Assembly (NCBI RefSeq): GCF_030035675.1
Contig: NC_084482.1
Coordinates: 73,445,120-73,509,119, forward strand
Origin: Rhineura floridana
Lineage: Eukaryota > Chordata > Lepidosauria > Squamata > Rhineuridae
DNA length: 64,000 nucleotides
Reading direction: 5' to 3'
The first letter of the stretch is position 1; every line of letters begins with the position of its first letter. Under the pieces are notes generated by a model. It saw nothing but the letters and a program-made list of their open reading frames with translations. It was not told where the DNA came from and did not search any database. The position numbers and the translations under genes were made by a program. Of this stretch, positions 21,443-31,516 are shown piece by piece.

Positions 21443-21732
21443 AGAGTGCCATGAATTGCTATTGTGACAACTGTGTGGAATTTGTTCAGAGGTGTTCACT
21501 GAATGTTATCAGTGAGCAATATAATGCTTTGACATCCACTGTGCCTGTTTTTTTGCGCCTCATTGAGTTAGAGGCTGTGGACCCATCTGCATGTACTGAA
21601 TGCTTAAAAGAAAATGAAAACTGTGCTCAGATGTTCCATGAATTATATGCCAAAAAAACCCTGAGCTTGTTTGAAATTGGCAGGGCACACTGTATTGGCT
21701 TATTTTTGCCTAGTTTGTTTTGTTTCTGCTAG
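21443..21732 (+). CDS. probable cysteine-rich exon of the same host gene, 3' edge uncertain
   Basis: The acceptor TTCTCCAG ends at 21442. The exon opens with AG, so the G left over from the previous exon plus AG makes GAG, followed by SAMNCYCDNCVEF. The frame stays open to a TAG at 21730-21732. The segment has two cysteine clusters, CYCDNC and CTECLKENENC, about 45 residues apart, plus a hydrophobic VPVFLRLIELEAV stretch; this could be a zinc-binding fold (inference). The true 3' edge is unclear: possible weak donors are at 21669 (phase 2, fitting the mini-exon at 26688) and 21692 (phase 1). The last 20 residues of the open frame look non-coding. Phase match and composition favour a real exon over chance. 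Confidence 0.45.
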
Positions 21733-22200
21733 TCAGGAAGGACAGAGAAATATGTAGAGTACTGAAGTAACAGGCTTTACCAGATCACTCTGTCTACTTC
21801 TATTGTTTTTCTTCTTTCCTGCACTGCCAAATTTTGTGGTGCTCAGGCGAGGGGGAAAAAAAGTTACTTGGGGAGGCCAGATCAGTCCTGCGGGCTGGGA
21901 ATTAGCCACCTCTGCACAAGACATTCTATTTTCGACACTTCAGAACCACAGTACTGTACAGGAATATCAACTAGCTTGGGCATGGCTGATACTGTGACCT
22001 CCTCCTCTCCTCTTAACAACATTCTGTGTTGTACCACTGGCATGTGTTTGTAGGTGATTGCATCAGCCATGTTCATAGCTTCTTTTTAGAGATAAATATT
22101 ATCAAGGTCCTGACAATAGTCAGTACTGCCATTGCTAGTATAGTGGTAAATTATGAAGTGCAGGTGCTGTTCATAGCAATCCCCGTAACCAACACAGACA

Positions 22201-22207
22201 TTTATAT
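22201..22207. repeat. 7-bp candidate target-site duplication
   Basis: TTTATAT here and at 25949-25955 flank the LINE between them. It is short and AT-rich, so chance cannot be excluded. Confidence 0.45.
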
Positions 22208-22597
22208 TATTTATTTATTTTATTTATTACACTTGTATACCGCCCCATAGCCGAAGCTCTCTGGGCGGTTTACAGCAATCAAAAACATTAAAACAAATAT
22301 ACCATTTAAAACAAATATCTTAAAAACAGTCTAAAACACAATTTTAAAATTTAAAACAATATAAAAACAATTTAAAACACATGCTAAAATGCCTGGGAGA
22401 AGAGGAAAGTCTTGACCTGGCGCCAAAAAGATAACAGTGTTGGCGCCAGGCGCACCTCGTCAAAAGCATCCTGCTGTAATTTGGGGGCCATCACTGAGAA
22501 GGCCCCTCTCCCTTGTTGCCACCCTCCGAGCTTCCCTTGGAGTAGGCACCCGGAGGAGGGCCTTTGATCTTCAACGGAGTGTACGGGTGGGTTTGTA

Positions 22598-25397
22598 TCA
22601 GGAGAGGCGTTCCATCAGGTGTTGTGGTCCCAAGCCATATAAGGCTTTATAGGTCAAAACCAGCACCTTGAATTGAGCTCGGAAACATACAGGCAGCCAA
22701 TGCAAGCGGGCCAGAATCGGTTTTATATGTTTGGACCGTCTGGTCCCTGTTACCAATCTGGCCGCTGCATTTTGCACAAGCTGCAGTTTCCGAACCGTCT
22801 TCAAAGGAATCCCCACGTAGAGTGCATTGCAGTAATCTAATTTGGAGGTTACCAGAGCATGGACAACTGAAGCCAGGTTATCCCTGTCCAGATAAGGACG
22901 TAGTTGGGCCACCAACCGAAGTTGGTAGAAGGCACTCTGTGCCACCGAGGCTACCTGAGCCTCAAGTGACAGAGATGGTTCTAGGAGAACCCCCAAGCTA
23001 CGAACCTGCTCCTTCAGGGGGAGTGCAACTCCATCCAGAACAGGTTGGACATCCACCATCTGGTCAGAAGAACCACCCACTAGCAGCATCTCAGTCTTGT
23101 CTGGATTGAGCCTCAGTTTGTTAGCCCTCATCCAGTCCATTGTCGCAGCCAGGCACCGGTTCAGCACATTGACAGCCTCACCTGAAGAAGATGAAAGGAG
23201 AAATAGAGCTGCGTGTCATCAGCATACTGATGGCAACGCACTCCAAAGCTCCGGATGACCGAACCCAACGGTTTCATGTAGATGTTGAACAGCATGGGGG
23301 ACAGAACTGACCCCTGCGGAACCCCATACTGGAGAGTCCAGGGTGCCGAGCAATGTTCCCCAAGCACCACCTTCTGGAGGCGACCTGCCAAGTAGGAGCG
23401 GAACCACTGCCATGCAGTCCCTCCCACTCCCAACTCAGCCAGTCTCCCCAGAAGGATACCATGGTTGATGGTATCGAAAGCCGCTGAGAGATCAAGGAGA
23501 ATCAACAGAGTCACACTCCCCTGTCTCTCTCCTACAAAGGTAATCATACAGGGCAACCAAGGCTGTTTCTGTGCCAAAACCAGGCCTGAAACCCGACTGA
23601 AATGGATCCAGATAATCGGTCTCATCCAAGAGTGTCTGGAGCTGGCCTGCAACCACTCGTTCCAGGACCTTGCCCAGGAATGGAACATTTGCTCCCAGCC
23701 TATAGTTATTAAGATTTTCTGGGTCCAGGGAGGGTCTCTTCAGGAGTGGTCTCACTACTGCCTCTTTCAGGCAGCCAGAGACCACCCCGTCTCGCACAGA
23801 GGCATTAATCACTTCCCTGGCCCAGCTGGCCGTTCCATCCCTGCTATCTTTTATTAGCCAAGAAGGGTAAGGATCCAGCACAGAAGTGGTTGCATGAACC
23901 TGTCCAAGCACCTTGTCAATGTCCTCAAGCTGCACCAACTGAAACTCATCCAAGAAATCGGGACAAGGCTGTGCTCTGGATACCCCGCTTGATTCACCTG
24001 CTATAACACTGGAGTCTAAGTCCTGGCGGATGCTAAAGATTTTATCTTGGAAGTGCCTAGCAAATTCATTGCAGCGGGCCTCAGATGGTTCTACCATGTC
24101 CCTGGGGCCAGAGTGTAATAGCCCACGGACAATTCTGAAGAGCTCCACTGGGCGGCAGATTGATGATTTGATAGTGGCAGCAAAATATTGTTTTTTTGCT
24201 GCCCTCACTGCCCCTAAATACAGCTTACCATAGGCACTTACCAGTGTATAATTGCATCCACCAGGAGTTCGCCTCCATCTGCACTCAATCCGTCTCCTAT
24301 ATTGTTTCATCGTTCTCAGCTCTGGGGTATACCATGGAGCCGTACGAGCTCTACACAGGAGCAATCATGTCAACCGCCTGGGTCATTTCTGTATTCCACA
24401 GTTCAACCAGGATTTCGACAGGAGCGCCAGCCCTATCAGCCGGAAAACTCCCCAGAGCCCCTTGGAAACCATCCAGATCCATTAGTCTCTGAGGGCGGAC
24501 CAACTTAACAAGTCCCCCACCCTTGCAGAGGGGAAAAGCCACTGTAAGTCTAAACTTCAGCAAGCAGTGATCTGCCCATGACAGAGGGACTGATGTAAAG
24601 CCCCCCACATTCAGATCACCAACTCCATGTCCAGTTGCAAAAACCAAGTCTAGAGTATGCCCTGCTACATGTGTTGGGCCAATGGCATATTGGGACAGTC
24701 CCATGGTTGTCATGGAGACCATGAAATCCTGAGCCGCCCCGGATAAGGTTGCCTTGACATGGATGTTGACATCCTCCAGAACCAACAGTCTGGGGGATCT
24801 CAACAGTACACCCGAGACCACCTCCGTCAGCTCAGCTAGGGAGTCTGTTGGGCAGCAGGGTGGGCGGTACACCAACAGAATCCCCAGTCTGTCCTGCTGA
24901 CCCAACATAAGGTGCAAACACTCCAGACTAGTAGTCACATGGACAGGGTGCCTGCAGAGGAAGATGGAGCTCCTATAGACCACAGCAACCCCCCCTCCCC
25001 AACCCTCAGGTCTACTCTGATGCTGGACCAGGTATCCTGGTGGACATAGCTGGAAGAGACTGACTCCCCCCTGCTCACCCACCCTGGTCTCAGTTATACA
25101 TGCCAGATCGGCTGCCTCATCCACAATTAAATCGTGAATGAGGGAGATCTTATTATGCACCGATCTGGCATTGAGCGGCAGCATCCGGAGGCCTGAGAGC
25201 TGGCTGATAGGGCAACCAACAAACCTGTGGGTGTGGGGAGGACCAGAACAAGGCACAGCCATTAACTGCCTGGGCCATGTTCCCCTTACCTGGCAAGTCC
25301 TCCTCACAATGCCATATCTCCCTCGGCCCATCACTACACTAATTGGGTCCCCCTCAAATCTCCCCACTTGGCTCCAAGTCCTCTCTCCCAGGCACAT
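22598..25397 (-). pseudogene. LINE ORF2: APE endonuclease and reverse transcriptase, broken
   Basis: The frame from 25397 to 24351 carries the endonuclease: LPLNARSVHNK, CITETRVGE, GGGVAVVYR, then LVLEDVNIH where LGDFN is expected (the Asp and Asn are kept), and a DHCLL block in place of SDH. A frameshift near 24355 passes to 24364-23492 (connection domain and start of RT, ending near FQSGFRPGFGTETAL). A further shift near 23500-23690 passes to 23688-23161, which has SAAFDTINHG, GVPQGSVLSPMLFN and YADDTQLYFS. A shift near 23165 passes to 23167-22598 (MRANKLRLNPDKTEMLLV and the C-terminal part). After 22598 the LINE frame goes on for a short stretch in another phase. Confidence 0.85.
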
Positions 25398-25440
25398 GAC
25401 TGAAGACCCAGAAAAGGAAAAAAAAGGCAGACAAAGCAGG

Positions 25441-25948
25441 AGCCACCTCAGCCAGCCAGCTTATGTATCCCCTCCAGAGAAGGGACAGGTGGAAAAAACA
25501 GCTGGCTGAGTACGTGGGGCCTGGTCCTGCAAGGTGTGGCCCCCGCAGAGCAGAAGTCCAACCGGGAAAGGGTGGTTGTGGTGGTAGCCGAGCAGCAGCA
25601 AGCAGGCAGGCAGACAGCCAGCAGCAGCAAACGGCTCTCTTTCCCTGGAAGGGATGGTGGTGTTCCCCTTCCCCCTGCAGGCACTGGGTCTCCCAAGCCA
25701 CCTCAGCCAGCCAGCTTATGTATTCCCTCCAGAGAAGGGACAGGTGGAAAAAATCAGCCACAGCTGGCTGAGTATGTGGGCCTGATCCTTTAAGGTGTGG
25801 CCCCCGTGGAACAGAAGTCCAACCGGGAAAGGGTGGTGGTGGTGATGGTAGCCCAGCAGCAGCAGGCAGGCAGGCCGACAGCAGCAGCAAACGGCTCTCT
25901 TTCCCTGGAAGGGATGGTGGTGTTCCCCTTCCTCCTGCAGGCACTGGG
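25441..25948 (-). repeat. two tandem 255-bp units at the LINE 5' end
   Basis: AGCCACCTCAGCCAGCCAGC occurs at 25441 and again at 25696. Both units carry GAAGTCCAACCGGGAAAGGG, an AGCAGCAG tract, CTCTCTTTCCCTGGAAGGGA and end at CAGGCACTGGGT. Differences are small. By analogy with rodent L1 monomers such units can act as promoters (inference). Confidence 0.8.
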
Positions 25949-25984
25949 TTTATATCTTTAATACCAAGCCAGCTTTTTTTCTCA

Positions 25985-26040
25985 CATCCTTCCTCCAGTC
26001 TTATGAAGAGTTCTGGTGGACTCAAAAGCTTGCATCCTAT
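25985..26040. repeat. short fragment of the GTGTTAGTCTGT repeat family
   Basis: CAGTCTTATGAAGAGTTCTG followed by GTGGACTCAAAAGCTTGCAT resembles the far end of the family seen at 12645 and 19058. Low information. Confidence 0.3.
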
Positions 26041-26049
26041 TTTATGACA

Positions 26050-26165
26050 TATTGGGTTGTATTGAACTAAGCCCTGTTTGGAGTAGACCCATTGAAATTA
26101 ATGCACCTAAGTTAGTCATGTCTATTTACTTCAATAGGTCTATTCTAAATAGGACCAGCACTGAA
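26050..26165. repeat. interspersed repeat related to the CTTACTTCTGARTAGACATG family
   Basis: GGGTTGTATTGAACTAAGCC, GAGTAGACCCATTGAAATTA and GTCATGTCTATTTACTTCAA. A second copy is at 27715-27840, there in reverse order. Confidence 0.5.
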
Positions 26166-26687
26166 TACCACCCATTGGTTGGTCATAAAAAATGATTTTG
26201 GGATTTCTCAAAATAAAAATGGCCGTTTTACATGTAGCTATTTATGCTAATTTAACCTACCTCTTTCTTTGCTTAGTTTCTTTAATGGGTTTCTCTCTGA
26301 GAAAAGCTTATTTATTTGGTATGCAGAGGATTGGCAGACAGTGCCACAGGATATGATATTGTCATCCCTTCTGTGACATAAGTGGTGGTATTTTGTCCTT
26401 GCTCCGCTATACCATGGACTGCCATCCTAGGAAGCTTGTATATCTCAGTTATGATGGATGAAAATTAATTTGAGCACATTAGATAGAAATAGTAGACCAG
26501 TTGTGTTGAGGGAATAGGTGTGGTTAAACAAAAGAGCAAGTATGAGGTCAACCATCCAGAAGAACAGTTCTGGGAAGGGAGCCTTCATTGGCAAGCTAAG
26601 GCAGCTTAAAATATTTAAATTAGAGAGTTTGGTGGTTTATAAGAATCAGGGCTGTCTGATCATTATTGCTTTGTGTTGTTTTTCCAG

Positions 26688-26733
26688 TAAAGCTGCTGGG
26701 CATGCTCTGGAGATCTTAGGTCTTTTGAATGAG
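26688..26733 (+). CDS. candidate 46-base mini-exon of the host gene
   Basis: A strong acceptor (GCTTTGTGTTGTTTTTCCAG, ending 26687) and a good donor (GAG then GTAAGA at 26734) bracket 46 bases. In the phase entered by one base it reads KAAGHALEILGLLNE, an amphipathic helix-like peptide. A donor at 21669 in the previous exon would supply the right phase, but that donor is weak. Alternatively it belongs to no transcript. I do not recognise the peptide. Confidence 0.3.
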
Positions 26734-27022
26734 GTAAGAAGCTGCAGCATCCTTTACAGGCAACAGCATGCACGCTGAATTGGGTTGGTTAATTATTATA
26801 AAGAGTTCACAAAAAGCAGTTCAGTGTGCCCATTTTTTGGTTTTGTCACACTTTATTTTTGGTTATGTTTGGTTTTGTCCAGTGACAGGCTTAGTTATTT
26901 TGTTCCATACTCTCTTCATACTTTTCTTGCCATCACCTCTGGGTGAGGATGAAGTAATTGTGTAGCATTATAGCCTGCTTTCAGTAAGAGCATAAGCTTT
27001 TGTTGAGAGTGAGGGTATATGG

Positions 27023-27180
27023 GGGGAGATGCGTAGCTCAGTGGTAGAGCATCTGCCTTGCCGTCACAAGGCCTCTGGTTCAGTTCCTAGCATTTCCAGG
27101 TAGACCATTTCCAGTCACTGTAGACAATACTGAGCTGGATGGACCAATGGTCTGACTCAGTATAAGACAGTGTCCTATTT
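27023..27180 (+). mobile_element. tRNA-derived SINE
   Basis: Box A region GTAGCTCAGTGGTAGAGCA (27032-27050) and box B GGTTCAGTTCC (27077-27087) give a tRNA-like head. The body ends in GACAATACTGAGCTGGATGG and GGTCTGACTCAGTATAAG, a well-known order for an amniote tRNA SINE. It differs from the Sauria SINE in head, body and tail. Not a functional tRNA: the acceptor and anticodon stems do not pair properly. Confidence 0.7.
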
Positions 27181-27714
27181 TGCTTTAGAAAAACTTGGCC
27201 TTGAATCTCACTAATATATTCAAACCAGCAAATATTCTAGGAATTGAGTAACTTCTCTGGTGAAACACCTTGTCAGCAGAATGGAAACAAAATTGATGGC
27301 TTTAAAAAATCAATTATAGTGTCTCATTTTTAAAAGGAAATGCAATACAAGCATACTGAATCTGTATAGATTCTTGACCATTTATATAAAAAAAATTGAG
27401 TTAAAAACTGCTTTTCAGAATAGAATAGAAAAGCATATGACCTGAGGTTAAACATTGTAAATGAAACTATAAGTAGTATAATGTATTGTGGATTTCCTTC
27501 TGGACCAAGAGATGAGCATGTCATCAACAGCAAGAGGATCCGGAAGATGTGTATGGTACTCATATCCTCCCCTGAGCCCATTGCGCTGATCTTGTACTGC
27601 TGCTTTATGCCCTCCAGCTACCTGAGCTGTGTAGTCTGTTCAGTTTTGAATTATGAATGTTTATGGCTTTACCAACCAAACAGCACAAGCAGTTATTTTC
27701 CATCTCAGAAACAC

Positions 27715-27840
27715 TGAGTTGTATCCAGCATTAGTCGTAAATGAAATAAACTAATTGAAATGAATGGACGTGACTAACTTAGGTCCATTAATTTCATTGA
27801 GTCTACTCTGAGTAAAATTTAATTGGATAGAACCCATTAT
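27715..27840. repeat. interspersed repeat related to the CTTACTTCTGARTAGACATG family
   Basis: GTTGTATCCAGCATTAGTCG, GACTAACTTAGGTCCATTAA and GTCTACTCTGAGTAAAATTT; a near relative of 26050-26165. Confidence 0.5.
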
Positions 27841-27896
27841 TTTGGTTACTAACTTACAGAACTTGCTTTCCCAAAGTTCTGAACGTTCACAGTCTG

Positions 27897-27945
27897 ATCC
27901 CATGTATGTTTCCTTGGAAGTGAATTCAAATTTGTTCAGTGGGAC
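27897..27945. repeat. ancient repeat, left half, split by a solo LTR
   Basis: GATCCCATGTATGTTTCC to GTTCAGTGGGAC is the left half of the CTTACTTCTG family unit. The right half (GACTTCCAAATAATTGTGCA, then TAGGACTGCAG) resumes at 28751-28785. Confidence 0.6.
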
Positions 27946-28749
27946 TGTCAGGGCCCTTCCTGTCAGGATCCCACCTTAGGCGCCACCCGCTAGGATCCCG
28001 CCTGTGGTCACCGCCTTGTCACGGTCCCACCTCAGGGTCCTGGTCTTTAAACAGCTCTCACACCAGCTGTAGCACAGATCTCTCAAGAGCAGCACCACCA
28101 GACACTCCCTGTAAAACAACATTGCCTTGAGACTGTGCCTTAGTGGCTTATTGCTACTTTGTGTCTGGGTGCATTTGCAGGCCACAACCCCCTGTATCTT
28201 TGTGCCTGTAAAGAATACAGCCCTGGATTGCTCTGGATACCTGATGATGTTACACTATCTCTTCACCTCTGCCACCATTGATACTGTTTCCCCACCTTGG
28301 TATATGTCCTGCCCACCCTTCTGGTCTGTGAAACCCAGCCAAGGATCAGGCATTCTGGTAAACCAAGAAATATTTATTTATATACACAGGGAATAACAAG
28401 ATTACTTAAAGGTATAGTCAACAAGCATGTGGTTTCATAAGATGCGTTACTCTTTATGTTTCTAGTCATCAATAACCTGCCCCACTACCCGCCTAATTCA
28501 ATCCACCCTCCAAAACTCAACCAACCAACTCCTAAACCCACCATCTAAAACCAACCAAACCAACTCACTCTCAACTGTCATCCTCTCATTTATACCTTCA
28601 GACCCTCAAGCACTCAGCCAATCATAATACAACACTCATCAACATTCCAACCCATGTACTCCCCCCTCTCACTCAGTCCACTTACCTCATTTACTCTAAT
28701 AAACCCACACTTACCATATTTACAGTATTATAAATATAGGGGCATCACA
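27946..28749 (-). mobile_element. solo LTR of an endogenous retrovirus-like element
   Basis: An 804-bp block starts TGTCAGGG and ends CATCACA, with the 5-bp duplication GGGAC at 27941-27945 and 28750-28754. It splits an older repeat cleanly, so both borders are well fixed. On the - strand it has a CCAAT-type GATTGGCTGA, then TATAAAT, and later AATAAA, the order of an LTR promoter and polyadenylation signal; hence the - orientation. No internal region or second LTR is present, as expected after LTR-LTR recombination. Family not assigned. Confidence 0.75.
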
Positions 28750-28789
28750 GGGACTTCCAAATAATTGTGCATAGGACTGCAGCATTTGC

Positions 28790-29554
28790 TTTCAGGTAAA
28801 TGATCTTGCTTAAATCCTTGCGTGTGTACAAAGGGAGTCAAGCAGAAATATTTTTTCTTATCTTTAAACATATAATTCTTCAAAAGTTAAAAAAAGTGGG
28901 CTCCATAAGTAAAGATTATGTATAATTTATATATAATAGTGTCTTATATAAAGGCTTTGTTTAGTTACAGATATTTTTTATTATAGTAGTCTGTATGTAT
29001 ACTTATATTTTTTTAATATTAATTTTCAAAATGAAAAACTTGATTTAAATCACTGCTTTAAATTTTTCCTTTTTCTGGGTGGTATGAACTTTATTTAAAT
29101 TGCTTCCTAAGCATCACCCTGATTTTGGTGAAAATTTGAACTACATCAGGCAGATTTTCCTTAGGAGTACCCAACACTTTCCAGGGGCTGCACATTATGG
29201 GGGAAAATGGTTGGCAATCCATTTTTCAGGTGAGTTTGTCAATGAGATTGATATCCACTTTAGCAATGAGTGCATGATTAAACCATAGATAGAATTGGTG
29301 CATTGCACTGGGGTGGGGAAAAAATCATGTCCACGGGCAAAAGTCTTGACTTGTTTGTGTTGTAATATACCTTGTACACAGAGCCTCTGTGTCTACAAAC
29401 TGTAAAGGCAGAGACTGCGCACAAAGCATAATCAAATGGTGGTTAGGGCCTGCCATTACAATCTTGATCAACTTCTATGTCCTCACTCCCCACATTTTTG
29501 AGAAGCCCCAAGATTTCACTGATTTAGTTGAAAGACTGCTGATCTTGAGAAATG
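28790..29554. other. no gene seen
   Basis: AT-rich sequence with poly-T and ATAT tracts; nothing supported. Confidence 0.5.
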
Positions 29555-29766
29555 GATGACATAAGAAGAGCTGTGCTGGATCGGACTGAAAGCCCATCTA
29601 GTCCAGTTCACAGTGGCCAGTCAAATGCAGGCAGAACGTGAGCACAGCAGTGGCCTCCCTACTTGAGATTGCCAGCAATTGGTGTATAGAGGCATACTGA
29701 CTCTTACAGTGGAAGTAGAATATAGCCTCGGTGGACTTATCTAATTCTCTTTTAAAGCCATCCAAG
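29555..29766 (-). mobile_element. CR1-like LINE 3' end (left part)
   Basis: Starts with ATAAGAAGAGCTGTGCTGGA and GCCCATCTAGTCCAG, as at 19137. On the - strand its upper end reads LDGFKRELDKS, the CR1-type C-terminal block. It continues at 30057 after an insertion of about 290 bases. Confidence 0.7.
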
Positions 29767-30056
29767 GGCTCTTCCACATGTTGTTTTTGGGTGGGACTCA
29801 ATCACATACAGGCAAATTTAGGTTGTACAGTTAAGGTATTATGCAACCAGCCCACTTCCCCAAAAGACTGGACTTTCTGTGATAAGGAATGATAGTGAAA
29901 ATTCACTAGAAAGTGTGTGATAAAACTTGCTTGATGCCACATTGTCTTAACACCCCTGCCAACAAATAAGAATGAATTCTCAGTAAATAGCCAATGCCAT
30001 CTAACTTACCTGCAAACAAATCAGGCTGACTGCCCAATGGGTTGTCTGGAAATAAC
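29767..30056. mobile_element. unclassified insertion splitting the CR1-like LINE
   Basis: The flanking LINE sequence (GCCATCCAAG and CCAAATTGGTGGTCATCAC) is continuous if this block is removed. The ends GGCTCTTCCACATG and GGTTGTCTGGAAATAAC are only loosely inverted and a CCAA duplication is weak. It is probably a small DNA transposon. Confidence 0.4.
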
Positions 30057-30700
30057 CCAAATTGGTGGTCATCACAACAATTTTTGGTAGCAAATTCCAT
30101 CATTTAGCTATGCAATGTGTGAAGAACTATGCACTTTTGTCTGTCCTGAATCTTTCAACATTCAGCTTCATTAGATGGCCCTGGATACTAGTATTAGGAG
30201 AGGGGGAGAAAAAATTATGTCTATCCACTTTCTTTACATCATGTATAATCTTATATAGCTTTATTATCCCCCTCCCCGTTCACCTCTTTTCTAAACTAAA
30301 AAGCCACAAGTATTGTAACCTTCTCTCATAGGGTAGTTGTTTCAGCTCCTTGATTATTTTGGTTGCCCTTTTCTGAACCTTTTCAAACTCTACAGTATCC
30401 TTTTTGAGGTGAGACCAGAACCGTACGCAGTATTCAAAGTATAGTCTCACCATAGATCTTTATAATGGCATGATGATATTGGCAGTTTTATTTTCAGTCC
30501 CTTTCCTAATGATGCCTAACATTGAATCCATGTTTTTAATAGTTGCCACACGCTGGGTCAACATTAGTTCCTTAAAGGATTTCTACCCATGTCATTATAT
30601 AGGGATCAGATCAATTTTTACAGCATATTCCATTCCTAAAAGAAAAATGCAAACTCACAGTTGTTGCTGTCTGCACAATACATGGGACATTCTCTGGGCC
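30057..30700 (-). mobile_element. CR1-like LINE, more upstream part
   Basis: CTGTCCTGAATCTTTCAACA, CTTTATTATCCCCCTCCCCG, TGGTTGCCCTTTTCTGAACC and AGTATAGTCTCACCATAGAT are landmarks of a CR1-lineage ORF2 end read in reverse, known from many reptile genomes. Heavily decayed, with no long open frame. Confidence 0.65.
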
Positions 30701-31516
30701 CACTCAGCTGCCTGCTGCCTGGGTAAGAGGATCAGTGGAGGAATCCTTGCTCTCTATTAGCTTACTTTCAGCAAAGAATTTCTTCTAATGTTGTGTTAAC
30801 GCACTGAATAAGAACCATAGGATGTACCTGTGCAAGCATACTCTTACTGTAGGAGTCTTTATAGTTTGTCACTTGCAGGTGCTGCTGGGGAGCAATGCAT
30901 GAAACATCATACACTGGGATTTCATATACTGGGGTAGATGAATCATAGTATATTTAAATTATCTTTCTATCTATAGGTGGTGTTGCTAGTTTATTTTGGC
31001 CGAGAGCAGTCTTGTTCATTATAGAACATAATTATGTTTGGATCATCGCTGTCATGACTAGGCTGTACGCAGCTGAGTACATGGACACCTGAAAGTACAA
31101 GTCCCAGTAGGACTGAGAATAAAGTTTTTAAATTAAGTGATGGGGCAGAATCCACAGGAAGACCTAGGTAGACTTCTGGATGTCAGCCTGCATTATTGTA
31201 GCACCAGAGAGTTTGGAGATGGAATTATATAGGTTAGGGGTTAATTTGAGGGACATCAGAAGGAGGCTAGAATAGGGATGCTTCAGAAGAGTGACTGGTG
31301 AATAAAGGAGCTGGAAAACTGAAAGGGAAGCAAGCAGGGAGTCTAGATGACAAAGAGGATAAAAAGCGGAGAAACCTAGAGAGGATGTTGGATAGGTAAT
31401 GCCAGAATCTGGCAGTTGCCTATAAAATCCAGACGCAAATTGGAAGGATTTTAAGCCAGACCAGGAGATACCAATAGGCTGACTGGGAGTGGAACTATGC
31501 TGGATTATTGGAGGCA
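30701..31516. other. no gene seen
   Basis: An AATAAAG near 31121 follows GTACAAGTCCCAGTAGG, which might be the end of a decayed LTR, but no partner or ends were found. The - strand open frame at 31164-31517 has no recognisable motif. Confidence 0.35.

Larger units (their letters stand above)
22208..25948 (-). mobile_element. near full-length L2-like LINE with tandem 5' units
   Basis: On the - strand the element starts near 25948 with two tandem copies of a 255-bp unit (25696-25948 and 25441-25695), reaches a single long coding region at about 25397, and ends at 22208 with a hairpin tail (GCCCAGAGAGCTTCGGCTAT, then GGGGCGGTATACAAGTG) and an AATAA-rich repeat. The coding part holds an APE endonuclease and a reverse transcriptase. 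No ORF1 lies between the repeated 5' region and the endonuclease, so this lineage may encode a single protein or have lost ORF1. At least four frame breaks make it inactive. It sits between exons of the host gene, antisense to it. Confidence 0.85.

Noticed and set aside
25354-26025. - strand frame of 223 codons
   Set aside because: It reads the two tandem LINE 5' units; the repeated text follows from the DNA repeat, with no sign of a protein family.
27023-27095. Functional tRNA gene
   Set aside because: Box A and B are present but the stems do not pair and a SINE body follows directly; it is a SINE head.
27481-27717. Coding exon for the host gene
   Set aside because: The open frame lacks a matching acceptor and donor and shows no recognisable motif; chance frame in moderately GC-rich sequence.
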